Below, one piece after another: positions 44,823 through 51,931 of a stretch of DNA of 64,000 bases. This stretch comes from Scytonema millei VB511283 (lineage in GTDB: Bacteria > Cyanobacteriota > Cyanobacteriia > Cyanobacteriales > Chroococcidiopsidaceae). The position numbers and the translations under genes are program-made. The notes beneath the pieces were generated by a model. It was not told where the DNA came from and did not search any database. It was given only the letters and a program-made list of their open reading frames with translations. The stretch covers positions 691,710 to 755,709 of the forward strand of contig NZ_JTJC03000001.1 in assembly GCF_000817735.3 (NCBI RefSeq), written 5' to 3'. Numbering within the stretch: position 1 is the first letter of the stretch; the number at the start of each line of letters is the position of its first letter.

Positions 44823-45740
44823 ATGCTAACTCAAACAGATACTTCTGTCATTCCCTTTCTCGGTGCTGATGTTGCAGCAACTTACGATGCTGCTAAGGTC
44901 GTTATCCTACCAATTCCCTACGAAGCAACAACAACCTATCGCCGTGGTTGCGAAAATGGTCCCGATGCAATTCTAGAAGCTTCCCAGCAAGTGGAATACT
45001 ACGATGAAGAACTCGACTGGGAGATCGGCTGCGATGCCGGTATTTATACGTACCCCTCAATTGCCGATACTCGCGATCGGCAAGTTTCACCAGAAGAGAT
45101 GCTAAAAGCCACTCAGGAAACGGTTTACAAACTAGTTCGAGACAATAAGTTTGTCATTGCTTTGGGTGGCGAACATAGTATTACGACAGGTGTTGTCGAG
45201 GCATATCGTCAAGCATATCCAGATGAACCTTTTACCGTAGTACAAATTGACGCTCACGGCGATTTGCGTCATGAATATGAAGGCTCGATCCACAATCATG
45301 CTTGCATCATGCGGCGAGTGGTTGATATGGGTTTACCAACCGTCCAAATTGGGATTCGAGCAATTTGCAAAGAAGAAGCCGAACTGATTAAAGCGAAAAA
45401 TCTGACTGTATTTCGCGCCAGAGAAATTGCTAACCAACCCGATTGGATTGAAAAAGCGATCGCATCTATTCCAACTCAAAAAGTCTTTCTGACCATCGAT
45501 CTAGACGGTATCGATCCAACTTTGATTCCAGGGGTTGGCACTCCCGAGCCAGGCGGCTTAAATTGGTATGCTTTGCTTTCCTTCTTGAGACAAGTCATGG
45601 AAAAACATCAAGTCCTTGGCTTGGATATTATGGAATTAGCACCAGTCGCCGATTCAGTAGTTTCACAGTTCACGGCAGCGAAATTAGCGTATAAACTAAT
45701 CGGGTATCAAGCATTATTTCAGGGCTGGAAAAGTACTTAA
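44823..45740 (+). CDS. speB: Agmatinase / ureohydrolase family
   Basis: Di-manganese ureohydrolase, most likely agmatinase (agmatine to putrescine and urea); arginase or guanidinobutyrase activity cannot be ruled out. Metal-ligand motifs are all present: GGEHSITTGV, QIDAHGDLRHEYEGSIHNHA and TIDLDGIDPTLIPGVGTPEPGGL, the last being the second Asp-x-Asp of the family. N-terminal PIPYEATTTYRRGCENGP is typical of SpeB. I use the ATG at 44823 (MLTQTDTSV); the extra 14 codons upstream lack a ribosome site. 305 aa. Single gene, followed by an inverted repeat at 45761. Confidence 0.92.
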   Translation: MLTQTDTSVIPFLGADVAATYDAAKVVILPIPYEATTTYRRGCENGPDAILEASQQVEYYDEELDWEIGCDAGIYTYPSIADTRDRQVSPEEMLKATQETVYKLVRDNKFVIALGGEHSITTGVVEAYRQAYPDEPFTVVQIDAHGDLRHEYEGSIHNHACIMRRVVDMGLPTVQIGIRAICKEEAELIKAKNLTVFRAREIANQPDWIEKAIASIPTQKVFLTIDLDGIDPTLIPGVGTPEPGGLNWYALLSFLRQVMEKHQVLGLDIMELAPVADSVVSQFTAAKLAYKLIGYQALFQGWKST

Positions 45741-45760
45741 TTTTTTGTCATTTGTCGTCG

Positions 45761-45796
45761 GTCATTGGTTAATCGATCGCGTCGATTACCAATGAC
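45761..45796. repeat. Inverted repeat of GTCATTGGT type
   Basis: GTCATTGGTTAATCGA faces TCGATTACCAATGAC around a short loop, between the agmatinase gene and the next gene. It could be a terminator without a T tract. Confidence 0.75.
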
Positions 45797-45869
45797 TAAT
45801 GACCAGCGACCGATAACGAATAACCAATAGTTTTGAGTTAAAGATAAGATATATTCCTATTCCCAATAT

Positions 45870-46415
45870 ATGACTATTCAAACTAACATTCAACCTCCTA
45901 AATTGCGCTATGCACCTGATTTTGAATTAAGAGGTATAGATGCTCAAGTTCACCACCTGGCTCGTTATTTAGAAAAATTCCGAGCTGTGGGTGTTGTATT
46001 TATGAGTCATAATTGCGATTATGTACAGTCATATATTGAAAGATTAAAAACAATCCAAGTAGAATTGCAAGACCGAGGTTTTACTTTGATTGGAATTAAT
46101 GCAAATCAGGATCTCGAAGATCGTTTCGAGCAGATGAAAAACTTTGCCAACTACTATCACCTGAATTTTCCCTATCTTTGGGACTCTACCAGAGACGTAA
46201 CGGAAAGTTTTGGGGCAAAAACAACACCAATGTCTTTTTTGATCGATACAGAAGGCTGCATTCGCTACCAAGGGGCGATCGACGATCGCCCCGCAGAACC
46301 AGCAGCAGTAAAACAGCCTTATTTACGCAAAGCTATTTTGGAATTGCTACAAGGACAACCCATTTCCATTGCTGCTACAGAAAGCATCGGCTGCGCTCTG
46401 CAATGGGGCAACTAG
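45870..46415 (+). CDS. Thioredoxin-fold / AhpC-TSA-like protein
   Basis: Redoxin of 181 aa. N-terminal YAPDFELRGIDAQVHHLARYL is the peroxiredoxin/thioredoxin-like beginning of this family. The central VGVVFMSHNCDYVQSYIERL aligns with the usual C-N-H-C-P-Y-V segment of thioredoxin-family proteins, but the first Cys is Ser (MSHNC), leaving one Cys. Further on come LIGINANQD, FPYLWDSTRDVTESFGAKTTPMSFLIDTEG and YQGAIDDRP, the cis-Pro and substrate region. A single-Cys form should not work as a normal disulfide reductase; it may act as a peroxidase needing an outside reductant. The pyrH gene starts 63 bases later. Confidence 0.8.
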   Translation: MTIQTNIQPPKLRYAPDFELRGIDAQVHHLARYLEKFRAVGVVFMSHNCDYVQSYIERLKTIQVELQDRGFTLIGINANQDLEDRFEQMKNFANYYHLNFPYLWDSTRDVTESFGAKTTPMSFLIDTEGCIRYQGAIDDRPAEPAAVKQPYLRKAILELLQGQPISIAATESIGCALQWGN

Positions 46416-46478
46416 AGACAGAGTTACCCTCTACTGCTATCTTTAATGGGAGGCGAATATGAATTAAATTTCAGTTGT

Positions 46479-47207
46479 ATGTTGAAACCTTACAAACGAG
46501 TTTTGCTCAAGCTCAGTGGCGAAGCTCTGATGGGTAACTTGGGTTATGGGATTGACCCAAGTGTAGTCGAAGGAATCGCAGGTGAAATCGCAGAAGTTGT
46601 TGCCCTCGGCGTGCAAGTCGCTGTTGTCGTAGGTGGTGGCAATATTTTTCGCGGTGTAAAAGCATCCGCATCTGGTATGGATCGAGCTACTGCTGACTAT
46701 ATCGGGATGATTGCTACCGTGATGAATTCCCTGACGTTGCAAGATTCATTAGAACGCAACGGGGTACAGACGCGGGTACAAACTGCGATCGCCATGCAAG
46801 AAGTTGCAGAACCATATATTCGCCGTCGCGCCATCCGCCATTTAGAAAAAGGCAGGGTGGTGATTTTTGGTGCTGGTTCGGGTAATCCTTTCTTTACTAC
46901 CGATACGACTGCTGCATTGAGAGCGGCAGAGATAGATGCTGAGGTAATTTTTAAAGCAACGAAGGTAGACGGGGTTTACGATGCCGATCCTCATCTCAAT
47001 CCAAATGCCAAACGCTATCAAACCTTGACATACGGTCATGTGTTGGCTCAAGATTTACGGGTAATGGATAGTACCGCGATCGCCTTGTGCAAAGAGAACA
47101 ACATCCCTATTCTGGTATTTGACCTCACGGTGAGAGGTAATATTCGCCGCGCTGTGATAGGAGAATCTATAGGGACGCTTGTGGGAGGTTTCTGTGAAGT
47201 TAGCTGA
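46479..47207 (+). CDS. pyrH: UMP kinase
   Basis: Bacterial UMP kinase (amino-acid-kinase fold, hexameric) that makes UDP from UMP. Seen: [44 protein letters not shown]-like [37 protein letters not shown] and the C-terminal LVGGF. At 242 aa it has normal length. Start at the ATG at 46479 ([10 protein letters not shown]); the in-frame ATG at 46446 would add 11 residues foreign to the family. A GGGAGG site at 46448 is placed for a tiny ATG-AAT-TAA frame at 46459 rather than for this gene. It overlaps frr by 14 bases, the classical pyrH-frr pair. Confidence 0.95.
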   Translation: MLKPYKRVLLKLSGEALMGNLGYGIDPSVVEGIAGEIAEVVALGVQVAVVVGGGNIFRGVKASASGMDRATADYIGMIATVMNSLTLQDSLERNGVQTRVQTAIAMQEVAEPYIRRRAIRHLEKGRVVIFGAGSGNPFFTTDTTAALRAAEIDAEVIFKATKVDGVYDADPHLNPNAKRYQTLTYGHVLAQDLRVMDSTAIALCKENNIPILVFDLTVRGNIRRAVIGESIGTLVGGFCEVS

Positions 47208-47742
47208 AGCTGAAAGTACAATGCAAAAAACCGTTGAGGCAACTCAACGATCTTTTAACACTATCCGTACTGGTCGTGCGAATGCCAGTCTGCTCGACCG
47301 CGTGATGGTGGAATACTACGGTTCCCCTACATCTTTAAAATCGCTAGCTAGCATTAGTACACCTGATGCAACTACGATTACGATTCAACCTTTCGATCGC
47401 AGTACTCTGAATTCGATTGAAAAAGCTATTTCCATGTCAGATGTGGGGTTAACTCCTAATAATGACGGTTCGACGATCCGATTAAATATTCCGCCACTGA
47501 CTAGCGAACGCCGCAAGGAATTTATCAAACTGGCGGCGAAGTACGCTGAAGAGGGTAAGGTTGCCATTCGCAATATTCGCCGCGATGCGCTGGAGACGAT
47601 TCGCAAGCAAGAGAAAAGTAGCGAAGTGACTGAGGACGAAGCGCGAGATCTACAAGATCGATTGCAAAAGTTGACCAATAAGTATATCGAGCGCATTGAC
47701 GAATTGCTAGCAGAGAAAGACAAAGAGATTTCGACCGTGTAG
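47194..47742 (+). CDS. frr: Ribosome recycling factor
   Basis: Splits the post-termination ribosome together with EF-G. 182 aa, the usual length; family sequence throughout: [78 protein letters not shown] and [21 protein letters not shown]. The start is a GTG at 47194: GGGAGG lies 5 bases before it, inside the end of pyrH, and the resulting N-terminus MKLAEAEST is the normal one. The overlap of 14 bases with pyrH implies translational coupling. A hairpin follows at 47751. Confidence 0.97.
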   Translation: MKLAEAESTMQKTVEATQRSFNTIRTGRANASLLDRVMVEYYGSPTSLKSLASISTPDATTITIQPFDRSTLNSIEKAISMSDVGLTPNNDGSTIRLNIPPLTSERRKEFIKLAAKYAEEGKVAIRNIRRDALETIRKQEKSSEVTEDEARDLQDRLQKLTNKYIERIDELLAEKDKEISTV

Positions 47743-47750
47743 CCTCGAAC

Positions 47751-47771
47751 AGACCAGGTACAGCCTGGTCT
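47751..47771 (+). terminator. Hairpin after frr
   Basis: 8-bp stem AGACCAGG / CCTGGTCT with a 5-base loop, followed by GGCTGCTTATTTTGATTTTT; probable terminator of pyrH-frr. Confidence 0.65.
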
Positions 47772-47891
47772 GGCTGCTTATTTTGATTTTTATGTGAGTT
47801 TTTGTATGGGAAGCGGGCAAAATTAGGTAAAGTTTTGTAAGGCTATCCGCCTTGATGTAGAGATAACCCATAGGAGTTAAATTGTAGTCTT

Positions 47892-49025
47892 ATGTACGAT
47901 TGCATCATCGTTGGTGCTGGTCCAGGTGGAGGATCGGCAGCCTATCATCTAGCGAAACAGGGACGTTCGGTTTTAGTGCTAGAGAAGGAATCGCTACCAC
48001 GCTATAAACCTTGTGGGGGAGGCGTATCGCCAGAAGTTGCCAAATGGTTTGATTTTGATTTTTCTCCAGCGATTTCGGTAAAAGTTAATACCATTCGCTA
48101 CACCTGGAAAATGGACGACCCCGTACAGGCAGAGTTACGCACGCCAGAACCGATGTGGATGGTGCGACGGGACGTATTCGACCACTTCTTAGTTCAGCAG
48201 GCACAAAAACAAGGGGCAGAACTGCGGGATAGTACAGAAGTTACCGGGATCGAATTTAAAGGCGATCGCTGGTACGTCAAAACTGCGAACCAAGTGTTTG
48301 AAGGACGTTATCTGATTGCAGCTGATGGCGCAAAAGGTCCAATGGCGAAGTGGTTGGGCTTCAAAGAACGCAAGCGCCGCTTGGGTGGTGCTTTAGAAGC
48401 AGAAGCCCCCGCCAAGGTGGATGATAGTAACATTGCCCACTTTGAATTTGGCATGGTGAAAAACGGCTATATCTGGAATTTCCCCAAAGCTGACGGCTAT
48501 TCTATTGGTATTGGCACGTTTCGAGGTGGAGAAGGACAGGACTTCAAACAAATTTTGAGCGAATATGCCACTCTCTTTGGCATTGATGTCAAGACTTGCA
48601 GACAATACGGTCATCCTCTTTGTTTGTGGGATGGAACGCAAAAGCTCCATACTCAAAATGCAATTCTTGCTGGAGAAGCAGCTTGTGTCGTCGATCCATT
48701 CACTGCGGAAGGGATTCGTCCCTCAATCTTTACCGGAGTGAAAGCCGCGGCCGCGATCGATCGCGCGCTTGCAGGCGATATCAATGCCTTAGAACAATAT
48801 ACCGACACCATTAACGAAGAATGGGGTAGCGATATGGCTTGGGCGCAAAAACTAGCAGGTGTATTCTACCGAGTTCCTGGTATTGGCTATAAAGTCGGTG
48901 TCAAGCGCCCTTCTGCGACTCAGCGCATGGGACAAATTTTGTGTGGCGAGTTAAGTTATGGCGATGTAGCAAATCGTGCCTTAAAGCGTCTCAGTGGTAG
49001 TCTGATCCCTGGTATGGGTGGGTAA
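47892..49025 (+). CDS. Geranylgeranyl-reductase-family FAD protein
   Basis: Flavoprotein of the geranylgeranyl reductase family, 377 aa. Seen: FAD motif CIIVGAGPGGGSAAYHLAKQG, LVLEKESLPRYKPCGGGVSP (the P-C-G-G loop of the family), LIAADGAKGPMAKWLG (the GDG-like motif) and LAGEAACVVDPFTAEGIRPSI (FAD ribityl binding). It differs in N-terminus from cyanobacterial ChlP (about 405 aa), so it is likely a paralogue reducing another isoprenoid, or a related oxidoreductase. Single gene, 150 bases after frr. Confidence 0.85.
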   Translation: MYDCIIVGAGPGGGSAAYHLAKQGRSVLVLEKESLPRYKPCGGGVSPEVAKWFDFDFSPAISVKVNTIRYTWKMDDPVQAELRTPEPMWMVRRDVFDHFLVQQAQKQGAELRDSTEVTGIEFKGDRWYVKTANQVFEGRYLIAADGAKGPMAKWLGFKERKRRLGGALEAEAPAKVDDSNIAHFEFGMVKNGYIWNFPKADGYSIGIGTFRGGEGQDFKQILSEYATLFGIDVKTCRQYGHPLCLWDGTQKLHTQNAILAGEAACVVDPFTAEGIRPSIFTGVKAAAAIDRALAGDINALEQYTDTINEEWGSDMAWAQKLAGVFYRVPGIGYKVGVKRPSATQRMGQILCGELSYGDVANRALKRLSGSLIPGMGG

Positions 49026-49038
49026 TATTTCGATGCGA

Positions 49039-49066
49039 GTAGGGGCGCACAGCTGTGCGCCCCTAC
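49039..49066. repeat. GTAGGGGCGC palindrome supplying a stop codon
   Basis: Perfect 28-base palindrome. Read on the minus strand its outer GTAGGGG gives the TAG that ends the RDD gene at 49063. Confidence 0.93.
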
Positions 49067-49848
49067 TGACGATCCTGCTGGTATGCCAAATACACCGCTT
49101 CCAAAAATGTGTCAGGCTTGACGGCTTGAGGTAATTTTTCCAGGGCGATAATTTTTTTGGTTTGTTTGGCAAGTTCTAAACTGAGTTGCTCTTGAGCTTG
49201 TTTGGACATTGCTTTGCGTCTTTGCAAATATTCGCGAATTACTGCAAAATCGTCGGGTAAAATTTGAGAAAAATCGGCTTCAGACTGCAACAATTGCGAC
49301 ATCAGATCGTAAGCTGAATCGCTAATAGGAAAGTTGGCAGATGTATGGGAAATTTCGGTTTGAATCACAATTGTACCTGCAACTAGATCGCCTAAGCGTT
49401 TCTCGCGCTGACCGAATATAATTAAAAATGCACCGAGAAACAAGATATCGTCAAAAGGTCGCAGTAGCGATCGCAATATTGCTTGTTGAATGCTGACAAG
49501 TCTACCGTCATCTCTGACGACGCGAATTTTAGCAAAACGTTTGCCTGGGGTTTGTCCTTGCCATAAAGTTTCAAATAGGACAAAATAACCTGTATATAAA
49601 AAGAATGTGACTAAAAAGGCGATCGCTAGCATCCATAAGCCAACATCTGCATTCCGAAATATTCTGCTCCAAGCTTCTACGACTTGATAAGCAATAAAAC
49701 TCCAAATAAATAGGAATCCAACTATAAGAAAAGTTAGAATATGGTAGTCTATTAGCAATGCCCAGGCGCGGCTACCAATTCCTGCTAACGTGAATTCTAG
49801 TTCGACGCTTTCGGGGGTTTGATGGGTAATGCGGTTGAAGAAGTGCAT
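49063..49848 (-). CDS. RDD family membrane protein
   Basis: Membrane protein of 261 aa with an RDD domain. N-terminal FFNRITHQTPESVELEFTLAGIGSRAWALLIDYHILTF gives the typical Arg...Asp pair of the family (R-x-x-A-x-x-I-D), followed by hydrophobic segments near 30-55, 68-100 and 135-150, and TPGKRFAKIRVVRDDG, FDDILFLGAFLIIFGQREKRLGDLVAGT. The C-terminal 100 residues are a soluble helical part with LPDDFAVIREYLQRR. Role unknown; RDD proteins are proposed transporters. Its ATG is only 2 bases from a TTGGTAG repeat and its stop is inside a palindrome. It belongs with the following membrane genes. Confidence 0.87.
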   Translation of the reverse strand: MHFFNRITHQTPESVELEFTLAGIGSRAWALLIDYHILTFLIVGFLFIWSFIAYQVVEAWSRIFRNADVGLWMLAIAFLVTFFLYTGYFVLFETLWQGQTPGKRFAKIRVVRDDGRLVSIQQAILRSLLRPFDDILFLGAFLIIFGQREKRLGDLVAGTIVIQTEISHTSANFPISDSAYDLMSQLLQSEADFSQILPDDFAVIREYLQRRKAMSKQAQEQLSLELAKQTKKIIALEKLPQAVKPDTFLEAVYLAYQQDRQ

Positions 49849-49850
49849 AC

Positions 49851-49881
49851 TTGGTAGTTGGTAGTTGGTAGTTGGTAGTTG
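49851..49881. repeat. TTGGTAG heptamer repeat
   Basis: Four TTGGTAG units immediately upstream of the RDD gene, occupying the place of a ribosome site. Confidence 0.92.
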
Positions 49882-49900
49882 CTATTACCCATCACTTAAA

Positions 49901-50740
49901 TTAGACATCGCGATCGCGTAATTTCAATCCTAGTCCTTCCCGTCGTGTTCGTAAGTCGTAATACACAACAGCTTTAATAACTTGCCAAAATGGCATAATT
50001 AAAATTCCTCCGGCAAAGCTTAGAATCCAAGAAATTAGATACACAATTGTGTAGGCAGTGGAGCCTTGTTCTAGGCGTAACAAAAATATTTGAGGGATGT
50101 AGCTAAATAAAGCTAAAATTGGAAATGTCACGATAAAAGCTATTAAAACAATTCCTTGAATGCGCCATATAGATGTTTGAGTTAAATTCCAGCTCCTGTT
50201 AATACTTTGCCCACCATTAGTATTTTCTTCAACTGCTAGCGGTATCTCAGATATAAATAAACGAGAATATAGCCATACTAAACCAAAAATTAAGGCGACA
50301 ATTATAATAATCGTTGCCAATATAGCAGCAATTGTTCTCCCGGTGCTGCCAAAAATCGTATTTAGTAAAAATCCAAGAACAAATCCAATTATAGTAGCGA
50401 TAATAGCGCCAACAATAATAAATCCAAAATAAGCTAGAAATATTAAAAAACTAACTCGAAGCGCGACGAAAAAGAATGACCAAAGACGTGAATTAGTATA
50501 GTTGCGAGCATTGCTAATACTTTCAGGTTGGTTGACGAGTTCGCCAAAAGCCAAGCGCGAAATTAGTCCGGCGATCGCAGCAAATTTTGCCCAACCATAG
50601 ATCGGCACTAAAATCCATAAATGGGCTTGCAAAGCTAACTTTAGATAAGTTTTAAGATGAGAGCTATACATCCTGGCTCCCGCAGTGACGACATTGCCAA
50701 CACTTAACGGTTGCATCGAACTAGAACTAAACTGGGACAT
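49901..50740 (-). CDS. Multi-pass membrane protein (cyanobacterial, unknown)
   Basis: 279 aa with about six hydrophobic segments, among them FFFVALRVSFLIFLAYFGF, VGAIIATIIGFVLGFLL, IAAILATIIIIVALIFGLVW, GIVLIAFIVTFPILALF and VYLISWILSFAGGILIM. The N-terminus MQPLSVGNVVTAGARMYSSHL and the end FWQVIKAVVYYDLRTRREGLGL resemble a conserved cyanobacterial membrane protein that often occurs with RDD and SpoIIM genes. The pattern resembles DUF975/GlpQ-membrane-type proteins, but I cannot assign a family. It is followed by the RDD gene 52 bases downstream on the same strand, so they form an operon. Confidence 0.75.
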   Translation of the reverse strand: MSQFSSSSMQPLSVGNVVTAGARMYSSHLKTYLKLALQAHLWILVPIYGWAKFAAIAGLISRLAFGELVNQPESISNARNYTNSRLWSFFFVALRVSFLIFLAYFGFIIVGAIIATIIGFVLGFLLNTIFGSTGRTIAAILATIIIIVALIFGLVWLYSRLFISEIPLAVEENTNGGQSINRSWNLTQTSIWRIQGIVLIAFIVTFPILALFSYIPQIFLLRLEQGSTAYTIVYLISWILSFAGGILIMPFWQVIKAVVYYDLRTRREGLGLKLRDRDV

Positions 50741-50836
50741 AATGTTATTTTCCCCGATATAAGGGTAGATAATTATAGTTTGCCCAAATTATTGCAGTTA
50801 TCTTAAAGTAGCTAAAACCAATCTGGTTTAAAATTT

Positions 50837-51796
50837 ATGAATGTTCAACGATGGATTGCTCGCCGAGAACCAAACTGGAAGCGTTTAGACGTTCTGTTAA
50901 ATCAAGTTGAAAAAAAGGGAATAAAGGCACTTCGCTCTGGTGAAATTAAAGAATTAGCCAGTTTGTATCGCTCTGTAGCCGCAGATTTAGCCCGCGCCCG
51001 GACTCAACAAGCTAGTAATATTATTCTTCAAAATTTACAATCTTTAACAACTCGTAGCTATAACCAGATCTATCAAGGTTCGCGGCGACAGGAATGGCAA
51101 GCAGTACTAGACTTTTATCGCTGGGGTTTTCCAACCGCAATTCGGCATAACTTTGGTTCTATTGCCTTAGCTACAGTACTCTTTTTATTTGGTGGAATTG
51201 TAGCTTGGTGGTATGCGTGGCAAGACCCAACATTTCTATCATTAGTCGTCCCCGATTATTTGATTAAAAAAGTACAAGAAGATCGTCAATTGTGGATGGG
51301 TTCGATTGTTGGTGTCGAGCCACTGGCATCTACAAACATTATGACGAATAATATATCTGTCTCTTTCGCTGCTGTCTCTGGTGGAATTACTGCTGGATTA
51401 TATACAACGTTTTTACTAGTTTATAACGGTTTAAGTATAGGAGCAGTTGCAACTTTAGTCGGACAGAATAATTTAGCTTATCCCTTTTGGGCGTTTGTAT
51501 TTCCCCACGGTGCTTTAGAGTTGCCAGCAATATTTTTTGCTGGGGGAGCAGGGTTTTTAATTGCTAGAGCTATTATATTTCCTGGTAAATATAAACGGGG
51601 AGATGCATTAAAGGTTTATGGCGCTCAAGCCGCTCAATTAGTATTGGGAATTGTTCCAATGTTGGTTATTGCCGGAATCATTGAAGGTTTTTTTTCTCCC
51701 AGTCCAATCGTTCCCTCGCCCTTGAAATATTTGGCTGGAATTGGTTTGTTTGCGTTGTTGGTGGTGTATTGTCAGCCGCAGAAATCGCGATCTTGA
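50837..51796 (+). CDS. SpoIIM-family (stage II sporulation protein M-like) membrane protein
   Basis: 319 aa, DUF95/SpoIIM family. N-terminal soluble part MNVQRWIARREPNWKRLDVLL ... LASLYRSVAADLARART matches the conserved start of bacterial SpoIIM-like proteins. Then come hydrophobic segments at about 115-135, 175-205 (ISVSFAAVSGGITAGLYTTFLL), FVFPHGALELPAIFFAGGAGFLIA and two more near the C-terminus. In sporulators SpoIIM acts in engulfment; in non-sporulators its role is open. It is divergent from the RDD operon over a 96-base gap, and a link with RDD proteins is common, suggesting a membrane complex. Confidence 0.87.
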   Translation: MNVQRWIARREPNWKRLDVLLNQVEKKGIKALRSGEIKELASLYRSVAADLARARTQQASNIILQNLQSLTTRSYNQIYQGSRRQEWQAVLDFYRWGFPTAIRHNFGSIALATVLFLFGGIVAWWYAWQDPTFLSLVVPDYLIKKVQEDRQLWMGSIVGVEPLASTNIMTNNISVSFAAVSGGITAGLYTTFLLVYNGLSIGAVATLVGQNNLAYPFWAFVFPHGALELPAIFFAGGAGFLIARAIIFPGKYKRGDALKVYGAQAAQLVLGIVPMLVIAGIIEGFFSPSPIVPSPLKYLAGIGLFALLVVYCQPQKSRS

Positions 51797-51931
51797 AAGG
51801 CTTTTGTCCTTGTCTCAGCAATTTCTCAACAATTTCTCACCCCTATCCCCTCACCCCTAATCCCCATCGACGATATATTATGGTTGCGGTGCATACTCAA
51901 ACATAGTGACGATCGCAAGCAGTAGGTTGAT

